This document shows positions 28,945 to 37,422 of a DNA stretch of 64,000 nucleotides, piece by piece (the stretch's first letter is position 1; every line of letters begins with the position of its first letter). The stretch comes from JAMQKA01 sp043951865. Lineage in GTDB: Bacteria > Bacteroidota > Rhodothermia > Balneolales > Balneolaceae. The stretch is taken from the NCBI RefSeq assembly GCF_043951865.1, contig NZ_JBINJF010000025.1:1-64000 (forward strand), written 5' to 3'. Made by a program: the position numbers and the translations under genes. The notes under the pieces were generated by a model. It was not told the origin of the DNA. It worked only from the letters and a program-made list of their open reading frames with translations, and made no database searches.

Positions 28945-29140
28945 AATGCAGAAGGTTTGTCCCGACATTGCTGAACGCAATGTCATTTGCGTAAAAAGTT
29001 ATATTTTTATTTCAATAAGAACCTTGTTTAATTCTTTTAATACAGAGTATTTTTTTGCACGCTTTTCAGGAAAAGGATGGGCGCCGGATGTGCAAAAGAT
29101 CTGGCGTGAGGTAAATGCTTAAATAAATGGAATAGATGGT

Positions 29141-30526
29141 ATGGAAAAGAAGGGACAAAGTCGTCGGGAATTTCTGTCAAATGTAACCTTGGGCACGCTT
29201 GGGACAATCGGCGCAGGAGGACTACTGAGCAGCTGCGCGGGTAGCCGGGCTGTGCAGAAGGGCGGGGAGAGTACTGCGATTTCACTGGCACCGCAGGCCC
29301 CGGACGGACCGGTCCTGAAAGCCGGTTTGGTGGGGTGTGGCGGTCGTGGTGGCGGTGCAGCCATTAACTTCCATGACGCAGGACCCAACCTTGAAATTGT
29401 GGCCCTGGGGGATGTCTTCAGGGATCAGCTGGACCAGTGCCGCTCGCATCTGAAGGCGGCGAGGGGAATTGAAGTTGCCGATAAAAACTGCTTTGTCGGC
29501 TTTGACAGCTACAAAAAGGTAATCGATTCCGGCGTCGATGTGGTGTTGCTTGCCACACCGCCCCATTTCCGCCCCCGGCACGTGAAAGCGGCCATTGATG
29601 CCGGCAAACATGTGTTCCAGGAAAAGCCGGTGGCCATCGATCCTGCGGGAGCCCGCTTGATGATGGAGACGACCCGGAAAGCGAAAGCAAACAACCTCTG
29701 CATGGTCAGCGGTACCATTCGTCGATACCAGAAAGATTATATTGAGACCCGGCGGAGAGTCGCCCGGGGAGCGATAGGCGAAGTCGTAGGGGCGAATATC
29801 ATACGGAACGGGGGAGCGCTCTGGTGGGTCGAACGCCGGCCGGAATGGTCTGACATGGAGTATATGCTGCGAAACTGGGGGAACTTCACTTGGCTTTCGG
29901 GAGACCATTATGTTGAGATGTTTATCCATGAGCTGGATGTAATGAGCTGGTATATGGGCGGCCACCCGGTTAAAGCGGTCGGGTATGGGGGGCGTCACCA
30001 GCGGGTGTCGGGCGATCAGTTCGATCATTTTAGCGTCAGCTATGAGTACCAGAATGGGAAAAAAGTGCACTGTGCCACCCGGCAGATCAATGGATGCGAC
30101 AACGGGAAAGAGCAGTATATTACCGGTACCCGCGGTCGTGTCGATGCCAGTGGAACGATTTATAACCACGACGGGGAGGTGACCTGGAAGTATCCATACC
30201 CGGAGGAAGAGGATGTCCATTCCAAATGGAGTGTGAAGGATCCCTACGTCCAGGAACATATTGAGCTGGTGACGGCTATCCGGAACGGTGACTACATTAA
30301 TGATTCGGAAGAACAGATAAAGTCGGCCCGAATTGCCATCATGGGGCGGATGGCGGCCTATACCGGCCGGGAAATTACGTGGGAGGAAGTTCTCGAGTCG
30401 GAATCGCGGCTGGGACCTGAGACATATGAACTGGGCCCGGTCCCCGAGATCACCGAGGAGCCACCGATTGTGGGTACATCTCCGGCCCCCACCAACAGGT
30501 ATGACTACGCAAGTGCAAATTCTTAA
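29141..30526 (+). CDS. Gfo/Idh/MocA family oxidoreductase with Tat signal
   Basis: A 461-residue protein. The N-terminus has a full Tat motif (SRREFLSNVTLGTLG) and then LLSSCAGS, which could also be a lipobox, so it may be a Tat-exported lipoprotein. The Rossmann motif is AGLVGCGGRGGGAA near 64-77. EKPVAIDP carries the conserved Glu-Lys-Pro, and HELDVMSWYMGG carries the active-site His. It probably oxidises or reduces a sugar with a tightly bound cofactor outside the cytoplasm. The next gene, 21 bp on, is a Tat-type DUF1080 protein, so the pair forms a ready oxidise-then-cleave unit. Confidence 0.9.
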   Translation: MEKKGQSRREFLSNVTLGTLGTIGAGGLLSSCAGSRAVQKGGESTAISLAPQAPDGPVLKAGLVGCGGRGGGAAINFHDAGPNLEIVALGDVFRDQLDQCRSHLKAARGIEVADKNCFVGFDSYKKVIDSGVDVVLLATPPHFRPRHVKAAIDAGKHVFQEKPVAIDPAGARLMMETTRKAKANNLCMVSGTIRRYQKDYIETRRRVARGAIGEVVGANIIRNGGALWWVERRPEWSDMEYMLRNWGNFTWLSGDHYVEMFIHELDVMSWYMGGHPVKAVGYGGRHQRVSGDQFDHFSVSYEYQNGKKVHCATRQINGCDNGKEQYITGTRGRVDASGTIYNHDGEVTWKYPYPEEEDVHSKWSVKDPYVQEHIELVTAIRNGDYINDSEEQIKSARIAIMGRMAAYTGREITWEEVLESESRLGPETYELGPVPEITEEPPIVGTSPAPTNRYDYASANS

Positions 30527-30547
30527 TCCTGAATAATAAATATTGAT

Positions 30548-31303
30548 ATGAACAGAAGGGAATTTACCGGGCAGATGTTGCTGGGAGCGTTCGCTGCAAC
30601 CACGGCGGGCAAGGGAATACGGCAATTTCAGCCGCAGGGGGAGAGAGATTCTGATTTGGGATTCCGGCCGCTGTTCAACGGCACCGATTTGAGCGGTTTT
30701 GTGGATGTTAATACCTCTGAAGAAACCTGGTGGGTGGAAGATGGATTGCTAAAATGTACGGGAGAGCCGATCGGCGTGATACGTACAGAGAGACAGTACG
30801 AGAATTTTATCCTGGACATCGAATGGCGCCATATGGAACCCGGCGGGAATTCCGGCTTTTTTGTCTGGGCTGACGGCACCCCGTTTGAGGACAATCCCTT
30901 CCCCAGGGGCATGGAGATACAGATGCTGGATCCCCAGTGGCCGGTCATCCATGAGAGGCCTTCGGAGTATGCCCACGGTCACCTGTTTCCGGTCATGGGA
31001 CTCGAGGGGGCCATTCCTGACAATCCCTCGGAAGCAGTTCCCGGCCGAAGTTATGCGCTGGAGGAGCGGGTCCGCGAGGCGGGAGAATGGAACAGGTACC
31101 TGGTCGTATGCATTGACGGCGCGATTAAACTGGCTGTAAATGGAAAGTTTGTCAACGGAATACGATCCACAAAGCGTAAGAAGGGGTACATCTGTCCGGA
31201 GTCGGAAGGGTCAGAGATCCATTTCAGGAAGATCGATATCCTGGAACTGCCCGGTGGCGTGTTAACAGAGGATCAGCAGGCCCCGGTCGTAGAACATTCG
31301 TGA
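30548..31303 (+). CDS. DUF1080 protein (3-keto-disaccharide hydrolase family), Tat-type signal
   Basis: A 251-residue single-domain protein. It opens MNRREFTGQMLLGAFAATTA, a short Tat signal with Arg-Arg. The DUF1080 core has FRPLFNGTDLSGF (about 38-50), WWVEDGLLKCTG, ENFILDIEWRH, GGNSGFFVW, EIQMLD and GEWNRYLVV. It is coupled to the oxidoreductase by a 21-bp gap, which supports successive steps on one substrate. The R1 repeat follows its stop codon. Confidence 0.87.
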   Translation: MNRREFTGQMLLGAFAATTAGKGIRQFQPQGERDSDLGFRPLFNGTDLSGFVDVNTSEETWWVEDGLLKCTGEPIGVIRTERQYENFILDIEWRHMEPGGNSGFFVWADGTPFEDNPFPRGMEIQMLDPQWPVIHERPSEYAHGHLFPVMGLEGAIPDNPSEAVPGRSYALEERVREAGEWNRYLVVCIDGAIKLAVNGKFVNGIRSTKRKKGYICPESEGSEIHFRKIDILELPGGVLTEDQQAPVVEHS

Positions 31304-31353
31304 ACCCCGGGCCCCGACTCCTGCATTCAGTCAAAAGAGTGTTCTGGCTTATT

Positions 31354-31476
31354 AAGACCTTTTCAGAACCTGCTATTTTATTGGGAGATGGTTGTACCAC
31401 CGACCTTGGTGACCTTTTAAACGGGAGTACAACTTCCTCAGAACGAGGAAGTGAGGGTTTTTCAAAACCCTCCTTA
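31354..31476 (-). repeat. Dispersed repeat R1, copy 3
   Basis: On the minus strand it reads GGAGGGTTTTGAAAAACCCTC, CTCGTTCTGAGGAAG, CTCCCGTTTAAAAGGTCA, AAGGTCGG, GGTACAAC and CTCCCAATAAAATAGCAGG in order, matching copies 1 and 2. It fills the gap between the plus-strand DUF1080 gene and the convergent glycosylase-like gene, ending at the latter's stop codon. It is antisense to the DUF1080 gene it follows. Confidence 0.75.
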
Positions 31477-32424
31477 TTATGATTTTTGTTGCTTTTCCTT
31501 TTCTGAGAGCACCCAGTCTGCGAACATAAATTCAAGGGCGGCCGCCTCGTATCCCTGCCAGTGGGCAATCATCTGCTGAAACTCCTCTTCCGTAACCGAA
31601 TCCGGATCTCCGCCATAGCTCAGGATAATCCATTTGCGGAGGCCTTTTTCTTCGCCCGATTTCTTGTTGCTGGGGAAGGCCGCATCTGTGCGGTTGCGGA
31701 ACAGCATCAGCTGCTGGGCCGAGGTGGGACCGATGCCGCGCACCTCTTTAATGGTCTCGTAAAATTGCCGCGGATCACACTCTTCCAGGTAATCCAAATC
31801 GATCTCTCCGGAAAGGATATCCTCCGCCATGCCGATGATAAACTCCCCTTTCCGCTTGGTGGGTCCCAGCTTGCGGATGCTCATCGGGTCGGCTTTCACC
31901 AGCTGATGGGGCCGCGGCCAGGCGGGAATGTTCTTGCCGTTGTGGACCAGCGTGGTGCCGTATTTTTCGCGGACATCGTGCACCATCCGCTTGGCGGTAG
32001 GTTTGTGGGAGAGGCGCATCTCAATGATTCGGTTTACCGCATCCTCAAAAAGATTGGCGCGGGCCATGCGTTTTAACCCGTACAGGTCGGTGAGCTTGGG
32101 GCTCAGTACGGGGTCGTCTTCAATCCGGTCATACAGGGGACGCAGATCTAGCCCGGTGCCAAAAATGCGGGCCAGGCTTTTGTTGGCCAGCTCGATCTCC
32201 TGTTTGCTCAGCGATTCCGGGCTTTGACAGTGAAACTCGGGATTCTCTACATCCCCATTAAAAAAAGCGGTGACGATGATGTCGCGGTCGCCCGCGGGGA
32301 TGGGGCGGGTGAAGCCGTCCTCAAAAACTGTTTCGGGATCATGTTCGTGATCAAAATACTGCTCAATGTCCAGGCAGAGAAACCAGTCGTGCGGGGGTGT
32401 TGAGGGAAGCGTCCAGCTGCTCAT
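31477..32424 (-). CDS. HhH-GPD DNA glycosylase-like protein
   Basis: A 315-residue protein whose C-terminal two thirds resemble AlkA/OGG-type glycosylases. GLKRMARANLFEDAVNRII (about 116-134) matches the region before the helix-hairpin-helix, and the hairpin is EVRGIGPTSAQQLMLF (about 227-242). In active relatives an Asp lies two residues after the Pro of the following loop. Here the loop is TDAAFPSNKK, giving Asn253. The protein may be a DNA-binding or altered-specificity member. The N-terminal part (1-110) resembles the AlkA/OGG N-domain in position only. The gene is alone, between the glycan region and a two-component system. Confidence 0.65.
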   Translation of the reverse strand: MSSWTLPSTPPHDWFLCLDIEQYFDHEHDPETVFEDGFTRPIPAGDRDIIVTAFFNGDVENPEFHCQSPESLSKQEIELANKSLARIFGTGLDLRPLYDRIEDDPVLSPKLTDLYGLKRMARANLFEDAVNRIIEMRLSHKPTAKRMVHDVREKYGTTLVHNGKNIPAWPRPHQLVKADPMSIRKLGPTKRKGEFIIGMAEDILSGEIDLDYLEECDPRQFYETIKEVRGIGPTSAQQLMLFRNRTDAAFPSNKKSGEEKGLRKWIILSYGGDPDSVTEEEFQQMIAHWQGYEAAALEFMFADWVLSEKEKQQKS

Positions 32425-32762
32425 AACAAAAGGGCAAAGATTACAAGTTGATGCAGATTATCCAATGTAACTCCGGATGGTGAAGTCTAACCGAAGTGCG
32501 GCTCACTTGCAATTTTTGTTGTCATTTCTAAATTGGGATATATCAGGGAGAGAAAATTTCTATTTACTCAGCCGTTTGGAGAAAAAATTACCGATTCAAC
32601 GCAGGAAGCTATGTCTGTGGGACTATTTCCCCTTCTCCTAGCAGACAAACCAATTTCTTGGTGCGAAATGCAGGCTAACTTCCTTAAAAAGAACTATGCC
32701 CTTGACAAAGAACTTTTAAAGGGTGGGAAAGAGTGAATTTTCAGTTTAGGCTAAAACAATTT
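32425..32762. other. Intergenic region between the glycosylase-like gene and the kinase gene
   Basis: This 338-bp stretch contains a 67-codon plus-strand frame (32533-32736, TTG start) that has no signal, domain or upstream ribosome site. I see no terminator or repeat. Confidence 0.35.
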
Positions 32763-34613
32763 TTAAGGCTGATGGGCTATGGGCAGGACCACTAAAATAT
32801 GAGTGCCCCTGTTCGGGGCGGAGGAGATCTCGACCGTGCCATTCAGCTGTTCCACGCGGTAATGGAGGTTCCGCAGACCGATCCCCTGATCAGCATGATA
32901 ACCGGCCGGTAATCCCACCCCGTCATCTTCGATGGTTAACACGAGTTTATCCCCGTGATTAATCAGTTGAATGTCTGCCTGATCTGCCTGGCTGTGCTTT
33001 TCTATGTTGTTGATGCCCTCCTGAACCAACCGGTATACATTCGTGGAAACCTCGGTCGATAGTTTTTCCGGCAGGTCCAGTATCTGCAGGTGGTACTGAA
33101 TGGAGCTGTTTGTGTCCGATTCCCGAACCAATTGCTGTATATTCTGTTCCAGTGTGGTAAGCTGCAGCCCGGGAGGTGATAATTGGTGCGAAATAGATCG
33201 TACATCTGTAATAATTTGCTGTATCCGCCCGGCCAGACCATTGCTGGAGCCGCGCTCAACCAGGTGTTTGAGATGAGTGAGGCGCGACCCTACTGCATCG
33301 TGCAGATCTCTGGCAATGCGGTGGCGCTCTTTATCAACCCCATCCACAAATGCCTGCAGCTTCTCGTTCTGCAGCTTGTTGATGCGCGAACGGAACTCCG
33401 CCTGCTCGCGATCCAGTTGGCGGACCTGCCAGCCCATCCCTACCGAAAGAATAATAATTTCGAAAAAAAAGCCGATTTGAAGCGGCGTTAAGGGATATAC
33501 CACCCGGGGAACCAGCCCAAATTGAGCAATTGCTTTATAGACTGCACTCAGAAGCATGGCTGAAAAAGCCGCCAGGTAGAAGCGCGCAGGAATACGGTTA
33601 ACCCCAAGCTGAATAACCCCGTGGTACAGCAAAAACAGCAGGCACAATAGAATGATCAGGTTTTTGGTACTAAGGGCCAGGATACCGTCAACATTACCCA
33701 GCAGAAACCAGGTGGTGAACACCACAAAGTGCAGAAGGGCAAGGCCCAGAAGTATATTGAATCCCCTGTGGTACGAAGGCAGCGTACGACCGGTAGAAAA
33801 GTAATGCTGGGTAAACGGAATAAAGGTAAACAGGAAGCCGTAGGTCAGCACCATGCGAGCGTAGTTCGGGATGGTAGCGGATCCGGGGTAGATAAACTGG
33901 TGGGCCAGGCCGGTGTCGGCCAGGATGTACAAGCCGATGGTTAAAATATAGAGCAGATACCACAGGTACACCTGCTTGCGAGAAAAGGCAAAGATACAAC
34001 CGGTCGCTATTATAACCAGCAGTAAAATTCCGAAATAGCCCCCGTACACGGTATATTGAACCTGCTGCTGGCGGCTGAAATCGGCCTGTTCCCACAACCG
34101 CAGGTTAAAGTTGAGGGACGAGTGCTGCTTGTAGAGCATCACCAGCAGGTCGAGCTGCGACCGGCCGGTAAAATCTATCGGTAGTGCAGGGTTGTAGTGA
34201 GATAGCGATCGAACGTGGTGCGGCACCCGGTCTCCGGATTGCTCGATTTTGATCCAGTCTCCGGTTCCCGGCGACCGGATATACAGTGTGATATAATCGA
34301 TATGGGGATTTTCAACCTCCAAAATCCACTGCTGGTAAGCGGACAGGTTCTCAAGTTGTAACCCCACCCAATACCGGTGATCGGTAAAGCCGAAATCGTT
34401 AAAATGGGTAGTGCCGGATTGTTGGATCTTTTCCCAGGCTTGACCGGGAGACAGGTTTTGTTCGGTATGAAAGATGGCCGCCGAATCGGTGATCTGCTGG
34501 CCGGAGGCCGCCCCGGCAAGCGGGAGCGAGGGTAACTGCTGGGCCGGTATGCTTCCCGCGGCCATGAGCCATATTACCAGGCTTCCCCATATCGACCGGT
34601 TAGACCAACCCAT
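32763..34613 (-). CDS. Sensor histidine kinase with 7TMR-DISM sensory region
   Basis: A 616-residue protein from ATG 34613; a TTG at 34625 is less likely. The signal or first helix is at 8-25. An extracytoplasmic 7TMR-DISMED2-type beta domain (about 40-180, with FTDHRYWVGLQLEN) is followed by seven membrane segments (about 188-400) and a short coiled coil. The HisKA_3 dimer helix has RHRIARDLHDAVGSRL, with the phospho-acceptor His at 438. The HATPase ends with DDGVGLPAG and GIGLRNLHYRV. It should sense an envelope or carbohydrate-like signal and phosphorylate the regulator encoded just upstream, which it overlaps by 14 bp. Confidence 0.92.
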   Translation of the reverse strand: MGWSNRSIWGSLVIWLMAAGSIPAQQLPSLPLAGAASGQQITDSAAIFHTEQNLSPGQAWEKIQQSGTTHFNDFGFTDHRYWVGLQLENLSAYQQWILEVENPHIDYITLYIRSPGTGDWIKIEQSGDRVPHHVRSLSHYNPALPIDFTGRSQLDLLVMLYKQHSSLNFNLRLWEQADFSRQQQVQYTVYGGYFGILLLVIIATGCIFAFSRKQVYLWYLLYILTIGLYILADTGLAHQFIYPGSATIPNYARMVLTYGFLFTFIPFTQHYFSTGRTLPSYHRGFNILLGLALLHFVVFTTWFLLGNVDGILALSTKNLIILLCLLFLLYHGVIQLGVNRIPARFYLAAFSAMLLSAVYKAIAQFGLVPRVVYPLTPLQIGFFFEIIILSVGMGWQVRQLDREQAEFRSRINKLQNEKLQAFVDGVDKERHRIARDLHDAVGSRLTHLKHLVERGSSNGLAGRIQQIITDVRSISHQLSPPGLQLTTLEQNIQQLVRESDTNSSIQYHLQILDLPEKLSTEVSTNVYRLVQEGINNIEKHSQADQADIQLINHGDKLVLTIEDDGVGLPAGYHADQGIGLRNLHYRVEQLNGTVEISSAPNRGTHILVVLPIAHQP

Positions 34614-35217
34614 GCGTGTGAGCAAAATGTATTAATTGTTTAACGCCGTCGATATCAAGCTTTTTATAGATATTGCGACGGTGTGTATCCACCGTGTGTT
34701 TACTGATATGGAGGATCTCGGCGACTTCCCGGGCCGACTTTCCACTGGCGGTGTATGCAATAATCTCCTTTTCCCGGGGTGTGAGTTGAAGCGTACCGCT
34801 GAAGCCGTCGGTTTGCAGCGATTGGCGGATACCGGGACTCACATAAAAGGTGTCGTGTTCAATAGATTTTAGCGCCTGCAGCAGTTCATTGCGCCCGAAA
34901 TCCTTCAGCATGTAGCCGTTGCCCCCCAGTGTCTCAATCTGATCCAGAATGAATGCGTCTTTATGCATCGTAAGTACTAGAATCGGCAATTCGGGGTGCC
35001 GGCTTCGTATTTTCTTCATCAGGCCAAGACCGTTGACATCAGGGAGATTGAGGTCCAGTATCAACAGGTCGGGCAGGTGGTGCTGCAGATACTGCAGGCA
35101 CTTTTTCCCAGTCTTGACAGTCTGGAGCTTCAGCCGCCCGTATTTTCCAGATAAAATATGCCCGATGCCTTCCGCCACAATCGGGTGATCATCGCAAATG
35201 CAGATGGTTCGTTCCAT
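34600..35217 (-). CDS. LuxR/NarL-type response regulator
   Basis: A 205-residue protein. The receiver domain has DD at 9-10, the phospho-acceptor D55 in LILDLNLPD, T in LVLTMHKD and K in YMLKDFG. A LuxR-type helix-turn-helix follows (LTPREKEIIAYTASGKSAREVAEILHISKHTVDTHRRNIYKKL, split over about 143-186). It is the partner of the histidine kinase whose start overlaps its 3' end. No other gene of the operon is visible and the targets are unknown. An AT-rich spacer upstream probably holds its promoter. Confidence 0.95.
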   Translation of the reverse strand: MERTICICDDHPIVAEGIGHILSGKYGRLKLQTVKTGKKCLQYLQHHLPDLLILDLNLPDVNGLGLMKKIRSRHPELPILVLTMHKDAFILDQIETLGGNGYMLKDFGRNELLQALKSIEHDTFYVSPGIRQSLQTDGFSGTLQLTPREKEIIAYTASGKSAREVAEILHISKHTVDTHRRNIYKKLDIDGVKQLIHFAHTHGLV

Positions 35218-35733
35218 GAGATCAGTCCGATAGCCTGTAGTTTTTACAACGCCAACGCTGGTTTTAAATCGCAGGGTAAATTACCTGCAGTGCCGACGAA
35301 TAATTATCCAAATATTTAAAAAAATCAGGGTTTTGGAAAGAATTTTATGGTGAAGATGCGATGGTCGTTCAAAAGTAACGTCTACGTAAAAATACTCACT
35401 TCTGATTATTGACGGTCTTGCATGTCTCATATATACTGCGGGTGTTGAACCGGTTATGTTCGATACAATCAATAGAGATATGTATTCCTATTCCCTGTTA
35501 CTTGAGCGCTTTTTATAACCTTGTAATATCAACTACAGCGGGAAGAAGTTTTTGCAACGATGGACCTTGAAAACCGATAGCGAACATGGATAGTGACGGT
35601 TTCAGGAAGGTGTTGTGATCTGTATCGGTGGTAATGCCACTATACCCGCTCTATTGCGCGCTGCCGCGACAGGATGACGATTTCAGCTGCTTATTTAGGG
35701 GACGGGGTTATCAATGCCAGGATATAATATGGA
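35218..35733. other. Intergenic region with a possible gene remnant
   Basis: This lies between the divergent response regulator and the T9SS-type fragment. Near 35694-35711, in a frame different from that fragment, the DNA reads FRGRGY. This weakly resembles the FRAGVGYW stretch that precedes the same domain in the large protein at 58-63 kb. An in-frame stop (35725-35727) lies just before the fragment's ATG. This suggests the 5' part of a larger gene has decayed here. Confidence 0.35.
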
Positions 35734-36783
35734 ATGAGTCGCTCAAGACGGCTTCATCTGCAAACAGTAACGGTGCCTTCGGTAACACTTACAGAAAACC
35801 GTGAGGCAACTATACCGCTGCATCCCGGCTGGAATATCATCTCCAATCCGCTCGATATTGATGTGTCATGGAGTGCTGTTGAACAGGCAAACGGGGTAGA
35901 CTTGCAACCGATATGGGGCTTTGAAGGCAGCTTTAGCGAGTCTGCTGCATTTGCGTCTGCCAAAAGTGGCCGGGCCTTTTATTTTTTGAATGATCAGCAG
36001 CTGGAAACTCTTGTCATTCCCTACCAAATCGCGACCGAAAAGCAGAAATCAGTATCGGAACCGGAACTCCATATTACTCTAGAGCTGGAGATAGAGGGGG
36101 AGGTGGTCTCGAAAAGTGGCATTACATTTATTGATCACGCACGAGAAAAGGCGGATGTAGTCGCACCGCCAGGTACTTTTGAACAAGGATCCCTGCGATT
36201 TGTGCGCAGTGCCCTCGACGAGGACTCAAGCCGGAACGACGCGCTTGCACGGAAGTATCACAGGCATGATCCGGTGGGGCAACAGTTTTCCCTGGTACTA
36301 AACGCGGTGGATGGTGAACCGGTAGTCGTCCGGTTGCGTGAAAATAAAGAAATTCCCAATGCAGACGTAGCCTTGGTCAATCCTGCCACGGGAAGGCAAT
36401 ACAGCCTGGATGCAACTGAAATCGAAATTACGTTGACGCCTGAATCAGCAGTCACTGACATGGTGTTGCTGGTGGGTGACGAGCAGTACCTTGAGCGGCA
36501 AAAGTCGGAATATCTGCCCCAAACGGTGGATATACAACCGAATTACCCGAACCCTTTTAATCCGACGACGACGTTGCAGTTCGCCCTGCCGGAGCAGGCG
36601 AAAGTTCGGCTGAGAGTCTATGATGTGTTGGGACGCCGGGTGGCAACCCTCGTCAACGAAGTGCGGGAGGCTGGAGTACATTCAGTGGATTTTGACGCGA
36701 GCCGTCATTCGAGTGGGCTATATTTTGCGGTCTTCGAGATCGGGACGCGCCGATTTACCCAAAAAATGATGCTTATTAAGTAG
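35734..36783 (+). CDS. T9SS type A sorting-domain protein, probably a 5'-truncated gene
   Basis: A 349-residue frame with no signal peptide although its C-terminus is a T9SS type A sorting domain: NYPNPFNPTTTLQFAL, VYDVLGRRVATLVN, DASRHSSGLYF and MLIK at the end. The preceding module (LHPGWNIISNP, WGFEGSFSES) aligns with the C-terminal module of the giant protein at 58-63 kb. T9SS cargo needs a Sec signal, so the frame as it stands could not be exported. This points to a truncated or decayed gene. A response to a distant upstream start through a frameshift is possible. The FN3 lipoprotein follows on the same strand. Confidence 0.6.
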   Translation: MSRSRRLHLQTVTVPSVTLTENREATIPLHPGWNIISNPLDIDVSWSAVEQANGVDLQPIWGFEGSFSESAAFASAKSGRAFYFLNDQQLETLVIPYQIATEKQKSVSEPELHITLELEIEGEVVSKSGITFIDHAREKADVVAPPGTFEQGSLRFVRSALDEDSSRNDALARKYHRHDPVGQQFSLVLNAVDGEPVVVRLRENKEIPNADVALVNPATGRQYSLDATEIEITLTPESAVTDMVLLVGDEQYLERQKSEYLPQTVDIQPNYPNPFNPTTTLQFALPEQAKVRLRVYDVLGRRVATLVNEVREAGVHSVDFDASRHSSGLYFAVFEIGTRRFTQKMMLIK

Positions 36784-36864
36784 TCAGGCTTGAGTCGTGG
36801 GTCTTGAGTCATGAGTTGTGAGATATTAACAGGTGAGAAATTTTAAAATGGAACAGGAGCTATT

Positions 36865-37356
36865 ATGAAGATTCAAGCACTGTTAACTGCAATACTAATA
36901 TTGGGGCTGCTGGCCGGTTGCGGCGGCAGCCCGTCAGATTCGGGCGGTGATGGCAATAATGACGGGGTGGACGATCCGCCGGACCAGACCGAAGACACCA
37001 CGCCGCCGTCGGCTCCCGGAAGTGTGGAGGGAACTTCCGGGGGTCAGGTGGTGGAGCTGACCTGGAGTCCCAACTCCGAGGATGACCTGGACGGCTACAA
37101 CCTGTACCGTTCAGAAAGTAATTTTTCGGATGTTTCGGGCCTCGATCCAGTCAACGGGTCACCGCTAACGCAAACTTCATTTAAGGATGAGGACCTGCAA
37201 AACGGCACCACCTATTACTACCGGCTGACAGCCGTCGACGAGGCGGGCAACCAGAGTGATCCTTCGGCACAGGTTGAGTCACCCCGTTTTCGGATCCGCC
37301 GGACCGGCCGTAGTAACCTAGTCACGGGGCTCGATCCGGGAAGAAAAGACGTATAG
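36865..37356 (+). CDS. FN3-domain lipoprotein, C-terminus probably frameshifted
   Basis: A 163-residue protein. It has a lipoprotein signal (LLTAILILGLLAGCGGS, Cys19), a Gly/Asp-rich linker (about 22-48), then one fibronectin type III domain (about 50-140) with VVELTWSPNSEDDLDGYNLYRSE and TYYYRLTAVDEAGNQS. After the domain the frame gives basic residues (RFRIRRTGRS) unlike the rest. The +1 frame from 37278 reads VTPFSDPPDRP and stops at 37311, which continues the FN3 edge strand naturally. A lost base near 37278 is therefore likely. Function is unknown; FN3 domains mediate binding. Confidence 0.7.
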   Translation: MKIQALLTAILILGLLAGCGGSPSDSGGDGNNDGVDDPPDQTEDTTPPSAPGSVEGTSGGQVVELTWSPNSEDDLDGYNLYRSESNFSDVSGLDPVNGSPLTQTSFKDEDLQNGTTYYYRLTAVDEAGNQSDPSAQVESPRFRIRRTGRSNLVTGLDPGRKDV

Positions 37357-37422
37357 GGTCGAAGAGTAGATGAGCCAGAGACTAAAATTCGAAATACGCA
37401 ATACGCAGTACGCCATACGGAT

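Noticed and set aside
29282..30625. 447-codon minus-strand frame
   Set aside because: It is antisense to the Tat-type oxidoreductase gene and carries no domain or export signal.
32533..32736. 67-codon plus-strand frame with TTG start
   Set aside because: No recognisable features; it may be a gene remnant, but nothing supports a product.
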